The notes: generated from the sequence alone by a model not told the origin. DNA of 64,000 nt from Sporosarcina jiandibaonis (GCF_013184495.1 NZ_JAAOIY010000001.1:744001-808000), one strand, 5' to 3'; positions 16,863 to 25,167 are shown, counted from the first letter of the stretch. Numbers and translations are program-made.

Positions 16863-17144
16863 CTAATAACATTTTTCGTTTTCCGTAATACCTTCCAAAA
16901 CTCCCTCTTTATCGTCTTGCCAATCATCCCAACTGATCGTTCTCTGACTGAAAACCTCACCGTCTAATCCACCCATTTTCTTTTCGCTGACCGGAAATAC
17001 ATTTTTGAAGTAATTCTCCATGAACGCTTTGAATTGTCTTGAATCGGCTGAATGTTGACTAATGAATTTACGTTTGCACTCTTCATCTGCGCGAATGTAG
17101 TAAATGTGAATGACATAACAAACGTTTTTACGCTTGTCGATCAC
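16863..17144 (-). CDS. Hypothetical phage protein, 93 aa
   Basis: A 93-residue protein with a beta-rich N-terminus (VCYVIHIYYIRADEECKRKF) and a charged middle. No family recognised. The ATG overlaps the stop of the YpiB-like gene by four bases, so it is expressed with it. Confidence 0.58.
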   Translation of the reverse strand: MIDKRKNVCYVIHIYYIRADEECKRKFISQHSADSRQFKAFMENYFKNVFPVSEKKMGGLDGEVFSQRTISWDDWQDDKEGVLEGITENEKCY

Positions 17145-17680
17145 TTCATTTCCTCCCCCATTTTCCTAAATTCCCCCGTCAAATACATAAACGCTTTATC
17201 GTCCCGTTCGTCCAGTGCCGCATCTATCAATCTGTCGTATTCCGCTTTGACTAGTCTTTCTTCCATTTCGACGATTAACTGTTCCGCGTCTTGTTTAACG
17301 CCTTTGCCAATTTCTTCGACTGGCAAATATTGATTATCTTCCAACACCGTTACATACTTCTCACATATATGTTTGTTCGGGTAGTTCAACTGGATGTATA
17401 GTTTTTCGTGCGCATGGTGCGTCATATCGTGAAATGTTTTTTCGGCATCGGCAGTCATTAAGTTTCCCTTGTAAAAACGGAACGGAATGTCTAATGATTT
17501 TGTTGTAGATATAATCATCGCCCGCGGGCAATAATGAGCTTCATCTGTAAAGTGAACATTCTTTAAGTTTTCCTCGTGATTTAAAAGATAATGCAAGATC
17601 CATACACATTCCCGGCGCTTCAACTGGTATCGCTTTAAAAACCAACGGATAAACTCTTTTTTCGTTTGTACGCTAATCAT
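17141..17680 (-). CDS. YpiB/UPF0302-family protein carried by the phage
   Basis: A 179-residue homologue of the chromosomal Bacillus protein YpiB (UPF0302). The N-terminal domain has the family hallmarks FIRWFLKRYQLKRRECVWIL near 9-28, the HYCPRAMIIST segment, and LMTADAEKTFHD. The C-terminal residues 150-172 form an IDEAL-type helix (YDRLIDAALDERDDKAF). In host genomes ypiB sits by qcrABC; finding it inside a phage early operon is unusual. Its biochemical role is not established. Confidence 0.85.
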   Translation of the reverse strand: MISVQTKKEFIRWFLKRYQLKRRECVWILHYLLNHEENLKNVHFTDEAHYCPRAMIISTTKSLDIPFRFYKGNLMTADAEKTFHDMTHHAHEKLYIQLNYPNKHICEKYVTVLEDNQYLPVEEIGKGVKQDAEQLIVEMEERLVKAEYDRLIDAALDERDDKAFMYLTGEFRKMGEEMK

Positions 17681-17692
17681 TGTTCTCCCCCC

Positions 17693-18583
17693 TTAGTAAA
17701 ATAACCCCTTGTATTTGTCGTCCACCTTCCTGTAATCGTGTTCTGGCGTATAAATTGCAATTCGTTCAGCATTTTCGCTCATTCTTGATTCGGCCCGCGC
17801 GCCAATTGTGCTTTGAAGTGTTTTTTCATCAAAGTTTGTTGTGTAAACAGTAGATTTTCCTTCGCGCAGATCTATCAATCTAACCCACGTGTTAATCGTC
17901 CATGACATTTCTTTTTGGCTGTGCGTTTCAACTCCCACGTCATCAATGACGACGTAATCGAATGAACTGAACTGTTCAAACAACTTTTCTTTCGCAAGAT
18001 CGTTTCCGAATGTCGCTTTTATTTTATCGAAAAGCTTGTCTGCAGTTATAAATGCCACGTCTTTGCCTTCATGTTTCAGCACCCTTGCAATAGCTTTAGA
18101 CAAGTGAGTTTTACCTGTTCCCGGCGTTCCCGAGATTCTAAGATTCTTAACTTCACCTTTCAGTAATTTCTTGACGTAATCCGAAGCCATTGTTTTAGCA
18201 GCTATCAGTTCTGTTTTCTGTTCCTTCGTTTCTGGATTGACCGTTGAAAAGTTTCTGAATCCAGATTCGTCCGTTTCGCTTATGAAGTACCAGTCTGCAT
18301 CAATTATTTTTTGACGTTTATCAATATGGAATCGGCGAAGTTTTTTTGCGTATGCTGCCTTTTGGCAATCGGAACACATAGAATCTAAAGGTTTTTGCAA
18401 CCAATCCCCATTTTGTTTGTAAACCCAAGAAGTTAATGTCATTTCCTCGCATACTGGACATTTAACGTTTTCCAACCTAGCTTCTGACACCGAACTAACA
18501 TCATCTGGATAACACTTAAAGTACAGATCTTCCATTTTCCGAATACCAAACATGCTGAATATGTTTGTCATTGCGTCTTGCAC
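17693..18583 (-). CDS. DnaC/IstB-like helicase loader ATPase
   Basis: A 296-residue AAA+ replication protein. A CPVC...CSDC zinc-ribbon-like N-terminus is followed by Walker A GTPGTGKTHL near 152-161, Walker B VVIDDVG near 215, and an arginine-finger region (GARAESRM near 262). This is the DnaC/DnaI group that loads the replicative helicase. The frame is open upstream, but AGGAGG six bases before the GTG at 18,583 fixes the start. It directly follows the initiator gene. Confidence 0.9.
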   Translation of the reverse strand: MQDAMTNIFSMFGIRKMEDLYFKCYPDDVSSVSEARLENVKCPVCEEMTLTSWVYKQNGDWLQKPLDSMCSDCQKAAYAKKLRRFHIDKRQKIIDADWYFISETDESGFRNFSTVNPETKEQKTELIAAKTMASDYVKKLLKGEVKNLRISGTPGTGKTHLSKAIARVLKHEGKDVAFITADKLFDKIKATFGNDLAKEKLFEQFSSFDYVVIDDVGVETHSQKEMSWTINTWVRLIDLREGKSTVYTTNFDEKTLQSTIGARAESRMSENAERIAIYTPEHDYRKVDDKYKGLFY

Positions 18584-18593
18584 GTTACCCCTC

Positions 18594-19505
18594 CTAGAAA
18601 GGCAAGTCGCTGTCATCTATTACGACATCCTTATATTTTTCCGCGTCCCTTCTTTGGCGTTCAAGTGTTTCTGGTGATGCGGAGAATACTGATTGTTGGC
18701 TTTGCCCTTGAGTATTTGAATATGGGACTCTATTATTTTCGTGACTATCAACCTGTTCAATTGTTTTGAGATTGCTAGATTTCCATTTCCGCAATATTCC
18801 TTGCGTGTAACTAACTAAATTTCTAGGTTTTGATTCTACTGCTCGTTTCAGCGCATATAGTGTTAATGCCGATGAATACTCGTCCACGAATTCACCAAGT
18901 GTTTCTCCAATATGTGGCGTGATTGGTCCGACGTTCATTTCGTAGAAATTAACAATTTCACCAAACGAATTATCAATCACGACTGTCGACGGTCTGTTGT
19001 CTTTAATATTTTCTTTAATACTTTCTTTAACCTTTCTTTCTTGGGTATCGTCCTGCACACTAGTACTAGTATCGTTCTGTACACTAGTATTAGTAGCGAA
19101 TTGCACACTAGTGTCAGTATCGTTGCGTACACTAGTATCAATTTGTACACTAGTGTCATTTTGCACACTACCAAACGATGCATATTTCTCTATTTTCCAT
19201 GAGTTATAGTGCTTGTTAAACATGTAAGAATTAGTTGAATTTGCTCTACCTTGCTCCATTTTTTTGATTACATTCGACTCAATTAATCTCTTAATAGAAT
19301 CGTTTATCCTTGTTCTCCCCAAACCAGTATGATTCATAATGAACGTCAGCGATAATTGGTGTGATTTTCTTTGGAATCCGTAAGTATATCGCCATATGCA
19401 CAGAACTATTTTCAGTTCATTTAAAGTGAATTTATACATTTGAACAGCTTCTAGTATTTCATTCGCTATCCGTGTAAATCCGTTCTCGGTTTGTGGACTA
19501 GCCAT
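18594..19505 (-). CDS. Phage replication initiator (O protein/DnaD-like)
   Basis: A 303-residue initiator. Residues 1-95 form a winged-helix domain of the phage O protein type (NGFTRIANEILEAV..., FIMNHTGLGRTRINDSIKRL). A repeat-rich linker at about 112-150 (TSVQNDTSVQ-like units) is encoded by the iterons. Residues 175-240 resemble the DnaD C-terminal domain that contacts DNA and partners. The last residues DDSDLPF copy the SSB acidic tip. It should open the origin and hand the helicase to the DnaC-like loader. Confidence 0.85.
   Translation of the reverse strand: MASPQTENGFTRIANEILEAVQMYKFTLNELKIVLCIWRYTYGFQRKSHQLSLTFIMNHTGLGRTRINDSIKRLIESNVIKKMEQGRANSTNSYMFNKHYNSWKIEKYASFGSVQNDTSVQIDTSVRNDTDTSVQFATNTSVQNDTSTSVQDDTQERKVKESIKENIKDNRPSTVVIDNSFGEIVNFYEMNVGPITPHIGETLGEFVDEYSSALTLYALKRAVESKPRNLVSYTQGILRKWKSSNLKTIEQVDSHENNRVPYSNTQGQSQQSVFSASPETLERQRRDAEKYKDVVIDDSDLPF
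19054..19170. repeat. Iterons, candidate phage replication origin
   Basis: Six copies of the core TGYACACTAGT (some starting CGTACACTAG, the last ending after ACTA) begin at 19,054, 19,078, 19,102, 19,126, 19,144 and 19,162. The spacing is 24, 24, 24, 18 and 18 bases. Copies 3 and 5 contain the perfect palindrome ACACTAGTGT. They lie inside the initiator gene, as in lambdoid phages where the origin is within gene O. The spacing, in multiples of three, keeps the frame. Confidence 0.85.
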
Positions 19506-19532
19506 TTCACCTCACATCCTTCTACATCTTCT

Positions 19533-20228
19533 CTAAGGTACAAAAACAAGCTTTCCTGTTGCTGCCTGTACCTCTCTTTTAAATAGTTCTTCATCGGAAT
19601 TACTATCCGACAAATGCAATAAATGTATTTCTTGTACCTTTGAAAGATCGTTAGCTTTTAAAAATTCGAGCACGTTTTCTAGGGAAAAGTGTGATGATTT
19701 AATGCGATTACCTAAAAATTCGTGTGTATAGCCGAATTGAATATTTTCATCAAGAATAGCTTCCGAATAGTTACACTCAATCATGATGTAATTTAGCGCG
19801 GGAAACTTATAGCGCACGTAATATGTATCAGTCGCAAAAAGTAACCTGCTGCCGTTGTCGCTCTGGATGAGAAAACCATGATTTTCTACGTCATGCTTTA
19901 CATCAAATGGAAGGATTGCAAAACTCCCAACTCTGAACTGGTTCTTGTTTTCGAATAGCTTGATACGGTTGTGTTTTATGCCTATTTCGTTCACTGTTGC
20001 CTTGGACATGTAAACGTTCATAGATGCTTTTAATGCACTAGAAACACCTTTACAATGGTCCTTGTGACTGTGTGAAACTAAAGCGCCTTCAATACTTGAG
20101 GTTTTGAAATTCAATGCTCGTTGGATATCATTGAAACGGATCCCCAACTCGATTAAGAGCTGGGTTTTTCCGTCGTCAATCATGTAACAATTGCCGGAGC
20201 TTCCTGTTGCTAAAGTTTTGATAATCAT
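19533..20228 (-). CDS. MBL-fold metallo-hydrolase (YycJ-like, phage)
   Basis: A 231-residue metallo-beta-lactamase-fold hydrolase with the dinuclear zinc motif SHSHKDH near 52-58, the ATDTYY strand near 132, and a late HLLHLSDSNSD segment. The N-terminus ATGSSGNCYMI is typical of the YycJ nuclease-like group. It sits between recT and the initiator gene, an order seen in several Firmicutes phages, so it probably serves as the nuclease partner for recombination. Its start overlaps the recT stop (TAATG). Confidence 0.85.
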   Translation of the reverse strand: MIIKTLATGSSGNCYMIDDGKTQLLIELGIRFNDIQRALNFKTSSIEGALVSHSHKDHCKGVSSALKASMNVYMSKATVNEIGIKHNRIKLFENKNQFRVGSFAILPFDVKHDVENHGFLIQSDNGSRLLFATDTYYVRYKFPALNYIMIECNYSEAILDENIQFGYTHEFLGNRIKSSHFSLENVLEFLKANDLSKVQEIHLLHLSDSNSDEELFKREVQAATGKLVFVP

Positions 20229-21133
20229 TAGAAAGCAGGTCCGTTTGATGGTGTTGTAGGTTCTGGTTCTCTCTTCTGCTCCGCTTCGAAGTTGTCGATA
20301 ATCTCGCCTGTGTTTTGGTTAACGTATTCTTTAGGTTTTTCTTCTGGTTCTGGTGCGAAATCAAGTACTTCAGTATTCGCTTTTTCTTTGATTTCATGTT
20401 CAGGATTGATTTCTTTTCGTTCGTTGTCATATTCGTTTTCAGTTGAATTGTTAATTGCTTCAATCAGTAGGTCACTATCATCGCTTGTATTGATAAACGC
20501 TTTGGCTGCTCGATTAATCACTGTACGTTTAGCCATTTCTTGCGGGAATTTCTTGTGTACTGATTGCTGGGTCTTAGATTGGCCCCAGGAAGTATTGATT
20601 TCTTTTCGAGTCATTAAGGTTAGAATTTCTTCATCCTCGGCTGTTTGGATGACTGCGTATGCTCCAATAATGTCTTTATCTCGATTTTCAAAAGCTGACT
20701 TGTGACTGACTAATTTTTCACGACCTCGATCGTTTTCATATTCGAATTCATCATCTTGGTAAATTACGTTTGCCCAAATATCCTTCACGTTGGTTAGTCG
20801 CTTTAAGACGGCTTGTGTACCGAAATAGGAACGGAGCAACTGCAACTTGTTTCCGTAAACAACGAAGTAACACTGCGTTTTTGCCGGGCTTAAACCTTGC
20901 ACAACCATGTCTAGTAGGGCATTGGCAACCGATTCCTTCGTACACACTTCCAGTGCAGGTTTACCACTTCGATCCACTGTTTCCTGTAGTTTGAAAAAGG
21001 CGCTCTTTAAGGCGTTACTGTGGCTGTAGTTCGGAGGAAGTGATAGCCCTTCCGATTGCAACCTTTCGATGTTTTGATTTACTGCATCCGTAATGTCTTT
21101 CTGAATGATTGCTACTTGATTTTGATTAGTCAT
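20228..21133 (-). CDS. recT: RecT single-strand annealing recombinase
   Basis: A 301-residue RecT family protein. Family signatures include ANALLDMVVQGLSPAKTQCYFVVYGNKLQLLRSYFG in the first third (residues 65-105) and the later NTSWGQSKT and EMAKRTVINRAAKAFIN segments. Its acidic C-terminal tail is variable. It should promote annealing of phage DNA together with the neighbouring ATPase and MBL-fold protein. Clear ATG start, overlapping the gene upstream by four bases. Confidence 0.95.
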   Translation of the reverse strand: MTNQNQVAIIQKDITDAVNQNIERLQSEGLSLPPNYSHSNALKSAFFKLQETVDRSGKPALEVCTKESVANALLDMVVQGLSPAKTQCYFVVYGNKLQLLRSYFGTQAVLKRLTNVKDIWANVIYQDDEFEYENDRGREKLVSHKSAFENRDKDIIGAYAVIQTAEDEEILTLMTRKEINTSWGQSKTQQSVHKKFPQEMAKRTVINRAAKAFINTSDDSDLLIEAINNSTENEYDNERKEINPEHEIKEKANTEVLDFAPEPEEKPKEYVNQNTGEIIDNFEAEQKREPEPTTPSNGPAF

Positions 21134-21423
21134 TTATTTTCTCCTCTCGCTTTCTTGATCGCTAATTCGACTTTCTGCCACAAATTAATATCGTGAATTT
21201 CATCGTTGTGATACTTCAAAACTTCTTCGAGCGCTTCCAACATTTCTGGTGCCGCTGCTATCAAATTCGCATCCCCAATAGTGAAAATACTTTCAGCTAT
21301 TAGATATCCACCGTAATATTCCACGTCGTTGTGACCGGATTCTCTACTTTGTATGATTACAGGTTCAGTAGTAACCACCGAACCCGCTTTCCCTACAGAC
21401 CATTGACCTTTCGAATGGCTCAT
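21130..21423 (-). CDS. Small conserved phage protein, 97 aa
   Basis: A 97-residue protein with the common phage phrase DANLIAAAPEMLEALEEVL near 51-70 and an N-terminal beta region with GQWSVGK. Such proteins are widespread in phages but functionally unassigned. Flanked by ATGA overlaps with the SbcC-like gene and recT. Confidence 0.75.
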   Translation of the reverse strand: MSHSKGQWSVGKAGSVVTTEPVIIQSRESGHNDVEYYGGYLIAESIFTIGDANLIAAAPEMLEALEEVLKYHNDEIHDINLWQKVELAIKKARGENK

Positions 21424-23384
21424 GCTTGCACCTCCACTCTCAATTGCTTGTCCGGATCGGAAACTATCAAACTGATTAACTGCGAATCTGTTTCCGCTAG
21501 ATTAGTAACCGCTTCGGCATTATCGACGAAAATAGGAGCCCGGATGCCGTAGTGTTCCGTTAACGTGTTAATAATGTCGATTCCAACGTTTATGCGTGCT
21601 GCATTGTTCAATCCGCTTGAATAAGGAACACCGTCATACGTTGTTTCGCAAATTTCCTCGATGCCACCATTAATGTTGGTTTTGAAAAGATTGAATCTCG
21701 CATACTTGAATTTCGAGTTGATCCGTTCTTCTAGGAGTTTCACTTTCGACTGGATGAATTGTTCCGTTAGATAGAGTTGGTGTTCCAGTTGTTCAAATTC
21801 AGTTGCTAAGTCTTTCTGTTGTTCTTCGAGTTCGCCAATACGTTTAAGCGATGCTGTTACTTGTGCCTGTTGTGCGATTTGTGCATTGAGATTAGTGCGT
21901 TTAGCACGTAGTTCAGCAACTACCTTCTCGATGTCAGAAACGGCTTGCTGTGCGTTTTCTTTAATAGTTGCAATGCTTGCATCAAGCTCTTGTCTTTCGT
22001 GAACCTTATCGATGTAGCGCTTGTCCTGTCTTGCATCTTTGACCGCCTCTCTAAGCGCATTCAGTTCTTCTGTAAGCTTTGATACAACTATTTCTTTCTC
22101 TTCGATTTGGGGTTGTAACGATTCTGCTGTTGCCTTTAATTTCTCAATTAGTTCAATTGATTTAGCCTTGTCCTCTGCGATTGCTTTACCGTAACCATTG
22201 ATGTTTTCCAATTCGGTAGCTTTCGCTAGATTAAATGCCGCAACGGCTTTTTCTTTTGCCACTTCAATTTCTTCAACTGGCAATGATTGATTACAAGTTG
22301 GGCATACACCGTTCGAATCATGTTCGTGCGTGTAGATGCGTTCATTTTCTTTCGTCCACTTCTCACGCAAATCTACTAGCTTTTCATCGAATCGACTGAT
22401 GTCTTTTTCCAGTAAAGCCGACTGGTGAACCACGTCATCTTTTCTACGTTGTAAAATAGCCATATTTGACTGCTCTTCTTGAATTTTTGCGTTGACTTTG
22501 TGACCCGCTTCAATGGATTCTGTTTCTAACTCGTTTTGAATCTCCTTCAGATCTATCTCAATTTGTCTCAATTGATTCTGCTTTTCAGTGATTGCGGATC
22601 CGTTCTTGATATTGTTGATTTGTGTTGCATGCTCATCCAATTGCTTTTCAATCGTCGCAACTTCTGCTTCTATAGAAGGAACGTCAATATCTTCTTTTGG
22701 CATTGAGTTGTTAATTTCATCAATTCGGACTGGAATCATATTCAGTTCTTTGTTGATTTCCGCTCGACGTGCCGCAATGACTTTTCTGTGGTCCTCAATC
22801 GTGCGACCCTTGAGAATCGTTGGAAGGTCTTTCAGTTCGTTGTTGAATGCAAGTACATCTTCCTCTTCAACGTCGCCGCACACTTCCAGTAGCGTTGCTC
22901 TGCGGTCTTGCCATTTAAGGTTTTCATTAAAGAATGTTGGTGAAGTGAGTAATTTGAACACTTCTTCTTTTACGATTGAATCGACTTTCTCTTCGTATTC
23001 TTTCTTTTTGACTGGAACACCATCTATATAGTGATCCGTTACATGCCCGGTAAATTCGGCAATTGGAGCACCGCGTTTCTTCGTCCATTTTTCCTTGTAA
23101 ACTTTTCGCAATACAAGAGGTTGTCCGTCAATGCGGAAATGTGCTTCAACTTCATGTTCTAAGTTGTTGATTTCTTTACCATCCTTTAATGTTTTAATGG
23201 CGAAATCTGCGCGGTTGTTGCTGTCTTTGTTGAACAAGAGCCAAACGAATGAATCGAATAAAGTCGTTTTCCCGGTTCCATTGTCTCCGTAAATCAATGA
23301 GTCCCATCCGTCTGCATTTACTTCAAATTTCTTGATACCTTTAAAGTTTTTAAGTGTTAAATTCATCAGTTTTAGTTCTTTCAA
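21420..23384 (-). CDS. SbcC/Rad50-like AAA ATPase
   Basis: A 654-residue ABC-type DNA-repair ATPase. Walker A GDNGTGKTT is at residues 33-41; a long coiled coil with a central CPTC zinc-hook motif lies near 360; and a C-terminal Walker B-like IFVDNAEAV segment is near 620. The layout matches phage relatives of SbcC/Rad50 that act with RecT. No separate SbcD nuclease is visible; the MBL-fold protein may substitute. TTG start with GGAGG, coupled to the acidic gene upstream. Confidence 0.9.
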   Translation of the reverse strand: MKELKLMNLTLKNFKGIKKFEVNADGWDSLIYGDNGTGKTTLFDSFVWLLFNKDSNNRADFAIKTLKDGKEINNLEHEVEAHFRIDGQPLVLRKVYKEKWTKKRGAPIAEFTGHVTDHYIDGVPVKKKEYEEKVDSIVKEEVFKLLTSPTFFNENLKWQDRRATLLEVCGDVEEEDVLAFNNELKDLPTILKGRTIEDHRKVIAARRAEINKELNMIPVRIDEINNSMPKEDIDVPSIEAEVATIEKQLDEHATQINNIKNGSAITEKQNQLRQIEIDLKEIQNELETESIEAGHKVNAKIQEEQSNMAILQRRKDDVVHQSALLEKDISRFDEKLVDLREKWTKENERIYTHEHDSNGVCPTCNQSLPVEEIEVAKEKAVAAFNLAKATELENINGYGKAIAEDKAKSIELIEKLKATAESLQPQIEEKEIVVSKLTEELNALREAVKDARQDKRYIDKVHERQELDASIATIKENAQQAVSDIEKVVAELRAKRTNLNAQIAQQAQVTASLKRIGELEEQQKDLATEFEQLEHQLYLTEQFIQSKVKLLEERINSKFKYARFNLFKTNINGGIEEICETTYDGVPYSSGLNNAARINVGIDIINTLTEHYGIRAPIFVDNAEAVTNLAETDSQLISLIVSDPDKQLRVEVQA

Positions 23385-23632
23385 AATGGTTCCTCCTCTT
23401 TGGGTAATATGTTTTCCAGTTCAATGTCGTCCATAATAACGTCGTCAAGGTCGATGCATAAGGTTCCTCCGTGAACCATAGTTACTTTCAATCCCCCGTC
23501 ATCAAACATTCCATCGCCTATCAGTTCGGCGAAATCTTGTATGTCACTAGGGTCAATCCAAAGCATCAAGCTGTCGCCGCGCCAATCTATTTCTTTGTCC
23601 TGTGTGAATTTGTACAATTCCAATTCAGTCAA
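23381..23632 (-). CDS. Acidic phage protein, 83 aa
   Basis: An 83-residue, strongly acidic protein (LDLDD, IMDDIELENIL) with no recognised domain. It begins at a TTG with AGGAGG eight bases upstream and overlaps the SbcC-like start (TTGA). A DNA-mimic or adaptor role is possible but not shown. Confidence 0.62.
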   Translation of the reverse strand: MTELELYKFTQDKEIDWRGDSLMLWIDPSDIQDFAELIGDGMFDDGGLKVTMVHGGTLCIDLDDVIMDDIELENILPKEEEPF

Positions 23633-23645
23633 AATGTTCTCCTCC

Positions 23646-23674
23646 TTGTCATTTGAGGGGTTCTGGGCTATAAT
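23646..23674 (+). promoter_or_regulatory. Sigma-A-type promoter on the plus strand inside the early operon
   Basis: TTGTCA (23,646-23,651), 17 bases, then the consensus TATAAT (23,669-23,674). It fires against the surrounding operon and points at a compact terminator at 23,704-23,733. Confidence 0.6.
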
Positions 23675-23680
23675 ATAAGC

Positions 23681-23733
23681 AATTGAATTAGTCAGACCCC
23701 AAACTCGCTGTTGTCGCAGCGGGTTTTATTTTT
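23681..23733 (+). ncRNA. Candidate tiny antisense/small RNA (about 50 nt)
   Basis: From the predicted start near 23,681 the RNA would read about 20 single-stranded bases containing GACCCC, then a 7-bp hairpin (CTCGCTG/CAGCGGG at 23,704-23,721) and a TTTTATTTTT tail. It would be transcribed opposite to the early operon, between the acidic gene and a small gene. No start codon with ribosome site lies in it, so it is most simply read as a short regulatory RNA. Confidence 0.45.
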
Positions 23734-23926
23734 CGTTTAAGGACTTTCTGAAATCCTCTCCATATTCAAGTTGTTTAGTTACCGCAATTTTTCGAATGTA
23801 CATAACGCTGATTTCGCCCCAAGTTTCTTCAAATTGTTTAGCAGCATCGACTACGCTATCCGTATCGGTAAATACGAAGTGAGGATCAGTTTCTTCCGAC
23901 GGTTGTATTTCCCAATGATATTTCAA
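23726..23926 (-). CDS. Small phage protein, 66 aa
   Basis: A 66-residue protein of mixed alpha/beta pattern (FVFTDTDSVVDAAKQFEETWG) with no known family. TTG start; GGGAGGG seven bases upstream. The stop TAA overlaps the T-run of the plus-strand terminator. Confidence 0.6.
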   Translation of the reverse strand: MKYHWEIQPSEETDPHFVFTDTDSVVDAAKQFEETWGEISVMYIRKIAVTKQLEYGEDFRKSLNEK

Positions 23927-24027
23927 TTTTTAACCCTCCCTGTTCGCGCCCACATAACGCCAAGATTAAAAGCTAGTGGTAACCCAATAATCAATACGTA
24001 GAAAAACATCAAGCCCCATTCAGTCAT
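23923..24027 (-). CDS. Tiny membrane protein, 34 aa
   Basis: A 34-codon frame with one hydrophobic span (GLMFFYVLIIGLPLAF) and a basic tail. It begins at an ATG with AAGGA upstream and its stop overlaps the next TTG start (TTGA). Size, span and coupling suggest a real small membrane protein. Confidence 0.6.
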   Translation of the reverse strand: MTEWGLMFFYVLIIGLPLAFNLGVMWARTGRVKN

Positions 24028-24065
24028 ACCTACACATCCTTTCTTGTTTTGGATGGTTGAATCCC

Positions 24066-24156
24066 ATCAAGGAACGCCGGGAACAGAGTAGTATTTACCG
24101 TCGATTGGGGGAAAAGAAGGCATTCCCCGGCGCTCCTTGATAGGAGCCAAAGCTCC
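24066..24156. repeat. Long inverted repeat plus second hairpin (structured element)
   Basis: Arms 24,066-24,083 and 24,123-24,141 match except for one mismatch and one extra base (ATCAAGGA-CGCCGGG core), enclosing about 39 bases. A perfect GGAGC/GCTCC hairpin follows at 24,143-24,156. The stretch is non-coding and lies in the early operon. It could be an RNA processing or regulatory structure. Confidence 0.6.
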
Positions 24157-24180
24157 GTATCGCATTTTGTTCGTACTGCG

Positions 24181-24348
24181 TCACACTATTTTCTCTATCC
24201 ACGTTATTTCATCATTGCTTATTCCTGCTCCCCAGTAACCTCCTAACTTATCATTCAGTTCTTCTAAAACAGCATCAACATCATCGTTTATGACCGAACC
24301 TTCTCCCGCACGGTAAATATGCAATGCTTTCTCCTTAACTTTGTCCAT
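24181..24348 (-). CDS. Small phage protein, 55-62 aa
   Basis: A short helical protein (KVKEKALHIYRAG, later DEITWIEKIV). The frame begins at an ATG at 24,369 without a ribosome site; AAGGAG ten bases before the ATG at 24,348 favours that later start. Function unknown. Confidence 0.5.
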   Translation of the reverse strand: MDKVKEKALHIYRAGEGSVINDDVDAVLEELNDKLGGYWGAGISNDEITWIEKIV

Positions 24349-24421
24349 CCACTTTTCACTCCTTCGCATTTTGTGCCAAATCTACCTAATTAGTAATATT
24401 TCAATAGGACTAGCCATATAG

Positions 24422-24718
24422 TTAACTAACAGATTTAAAGAAATCGGTATTTTCCTCAACCCAGTACGTGTGTTTATCAATCCACTGGAATAACTTGTCC
24501 GTAGGAATTAACACTCCTGCTTCGCGAAACACGGGAAAATCTGGTCTACCCAAAAGTTCTGCTGCCTTTGTTGGCTTGATTCGTAATAAGTCCATCATTT
24601 CTTTCCTTGTTAGTAATGGCGGTAATTCTCGTGTTTTGATCGACTCCGTTAACGCACCCCTAACCTCTTCACGAATAATTTCTCTTAATTGTTCTGCATC
24701 AAACTGAACGTTGAACAT
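24422..24718 (-). CDS. DUF771 family phage DNA-binding-like protein
   Basis: A 98-residue protein of the DUF771 family, with a helix-turn-helix-like segment LTRKEMMDLLRIKPTKAAELL (about 36-56) and a wing VLIPTDKLFQWIDKHTYW. Members are common just downstream of the Cro-like gene in Firmicutes prophages and may act as excisionase-like or regulatory factors. ATG start with GGGAGGGAGA upstream. Confidence 0.8.
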   Translation of the reverse strand: MFNVQFDAEQLREIIREEVRGALTESIKTRELPPLLTRKEMMDLLRIKPTKAAELLGRPDFPVFREAGVLIPTDKLFQWIDKHTYWVEENTDFFKSVS

Positions 24719-24918
24719 ATGTCTCCCTCCCTAATATGTATTTTCACACCCATCAATCAAAACTCGAACGTCATGGCGTTACCTATTGGCGTGGCTCCGG
24801 ATTGCAATTTATCCGTCGTGGCCGACTCCGCTCTGTTCGAATACTGATCGATGAGTGTGATTTATTTGTTAAAACATGAATTTATTGCCATGGAATATAA
24901 GGATTTTATCAAGTATGA

Positions 24919-25167
24919 TTAAGATGAAGATGTCTTTTTCTTTTTGATAAATTCGTTATCATTAGCTTCAAAAAAAATATCCGGAAACAACGTTCTCATA
25001 TTAACTCCGAATAAATTTTCATACTTAATCATCGTTGGGAGTCCCGCGTTAACGACTCCTTTTTCTATTTTACGTACATAAACTGTTGATAAATCAAGCT
25101 TTTCAGCTAACTGCTGTTGAGTTAAATTATGTTTTAATCTAAGTTGCTTCACGAGTTTTCTTTCCAA
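24919..25167 (-). CDS. Cro-like HTH (XRE) regulator
   Basis: An 82-residue XRE-type regulator with helix-turn-helix LTQQQLAEKLDLSTVYVRKIEKG at about 15-37 and a basic tail. The reading frame extends far upstream, but the -10 of its own promoter lies there, so translation must begin later. AAGGCGGTG six bases before a TTG at 25,167 gives the best start. Divergent from the repressor; likely the early-operon (lytic) side of the switch. Confidence 0.78.
   Translation of the reverse strand: MERKLVKQLRLKHNLTQQQLAEKLDLSTVYVRKIEKGVVNAGLPTMIKYENLFGVNMRTLFPDIFFEANDNEFIKKKKTSSS

Noticed and set aside
24780..24860. GC-richer patch between DUF771 and the Cro-like gene, checked as tRNA or attachment site
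   Set aside because: Only a 5-bp hairpin is visible and no cloverleaf or repeat was found.
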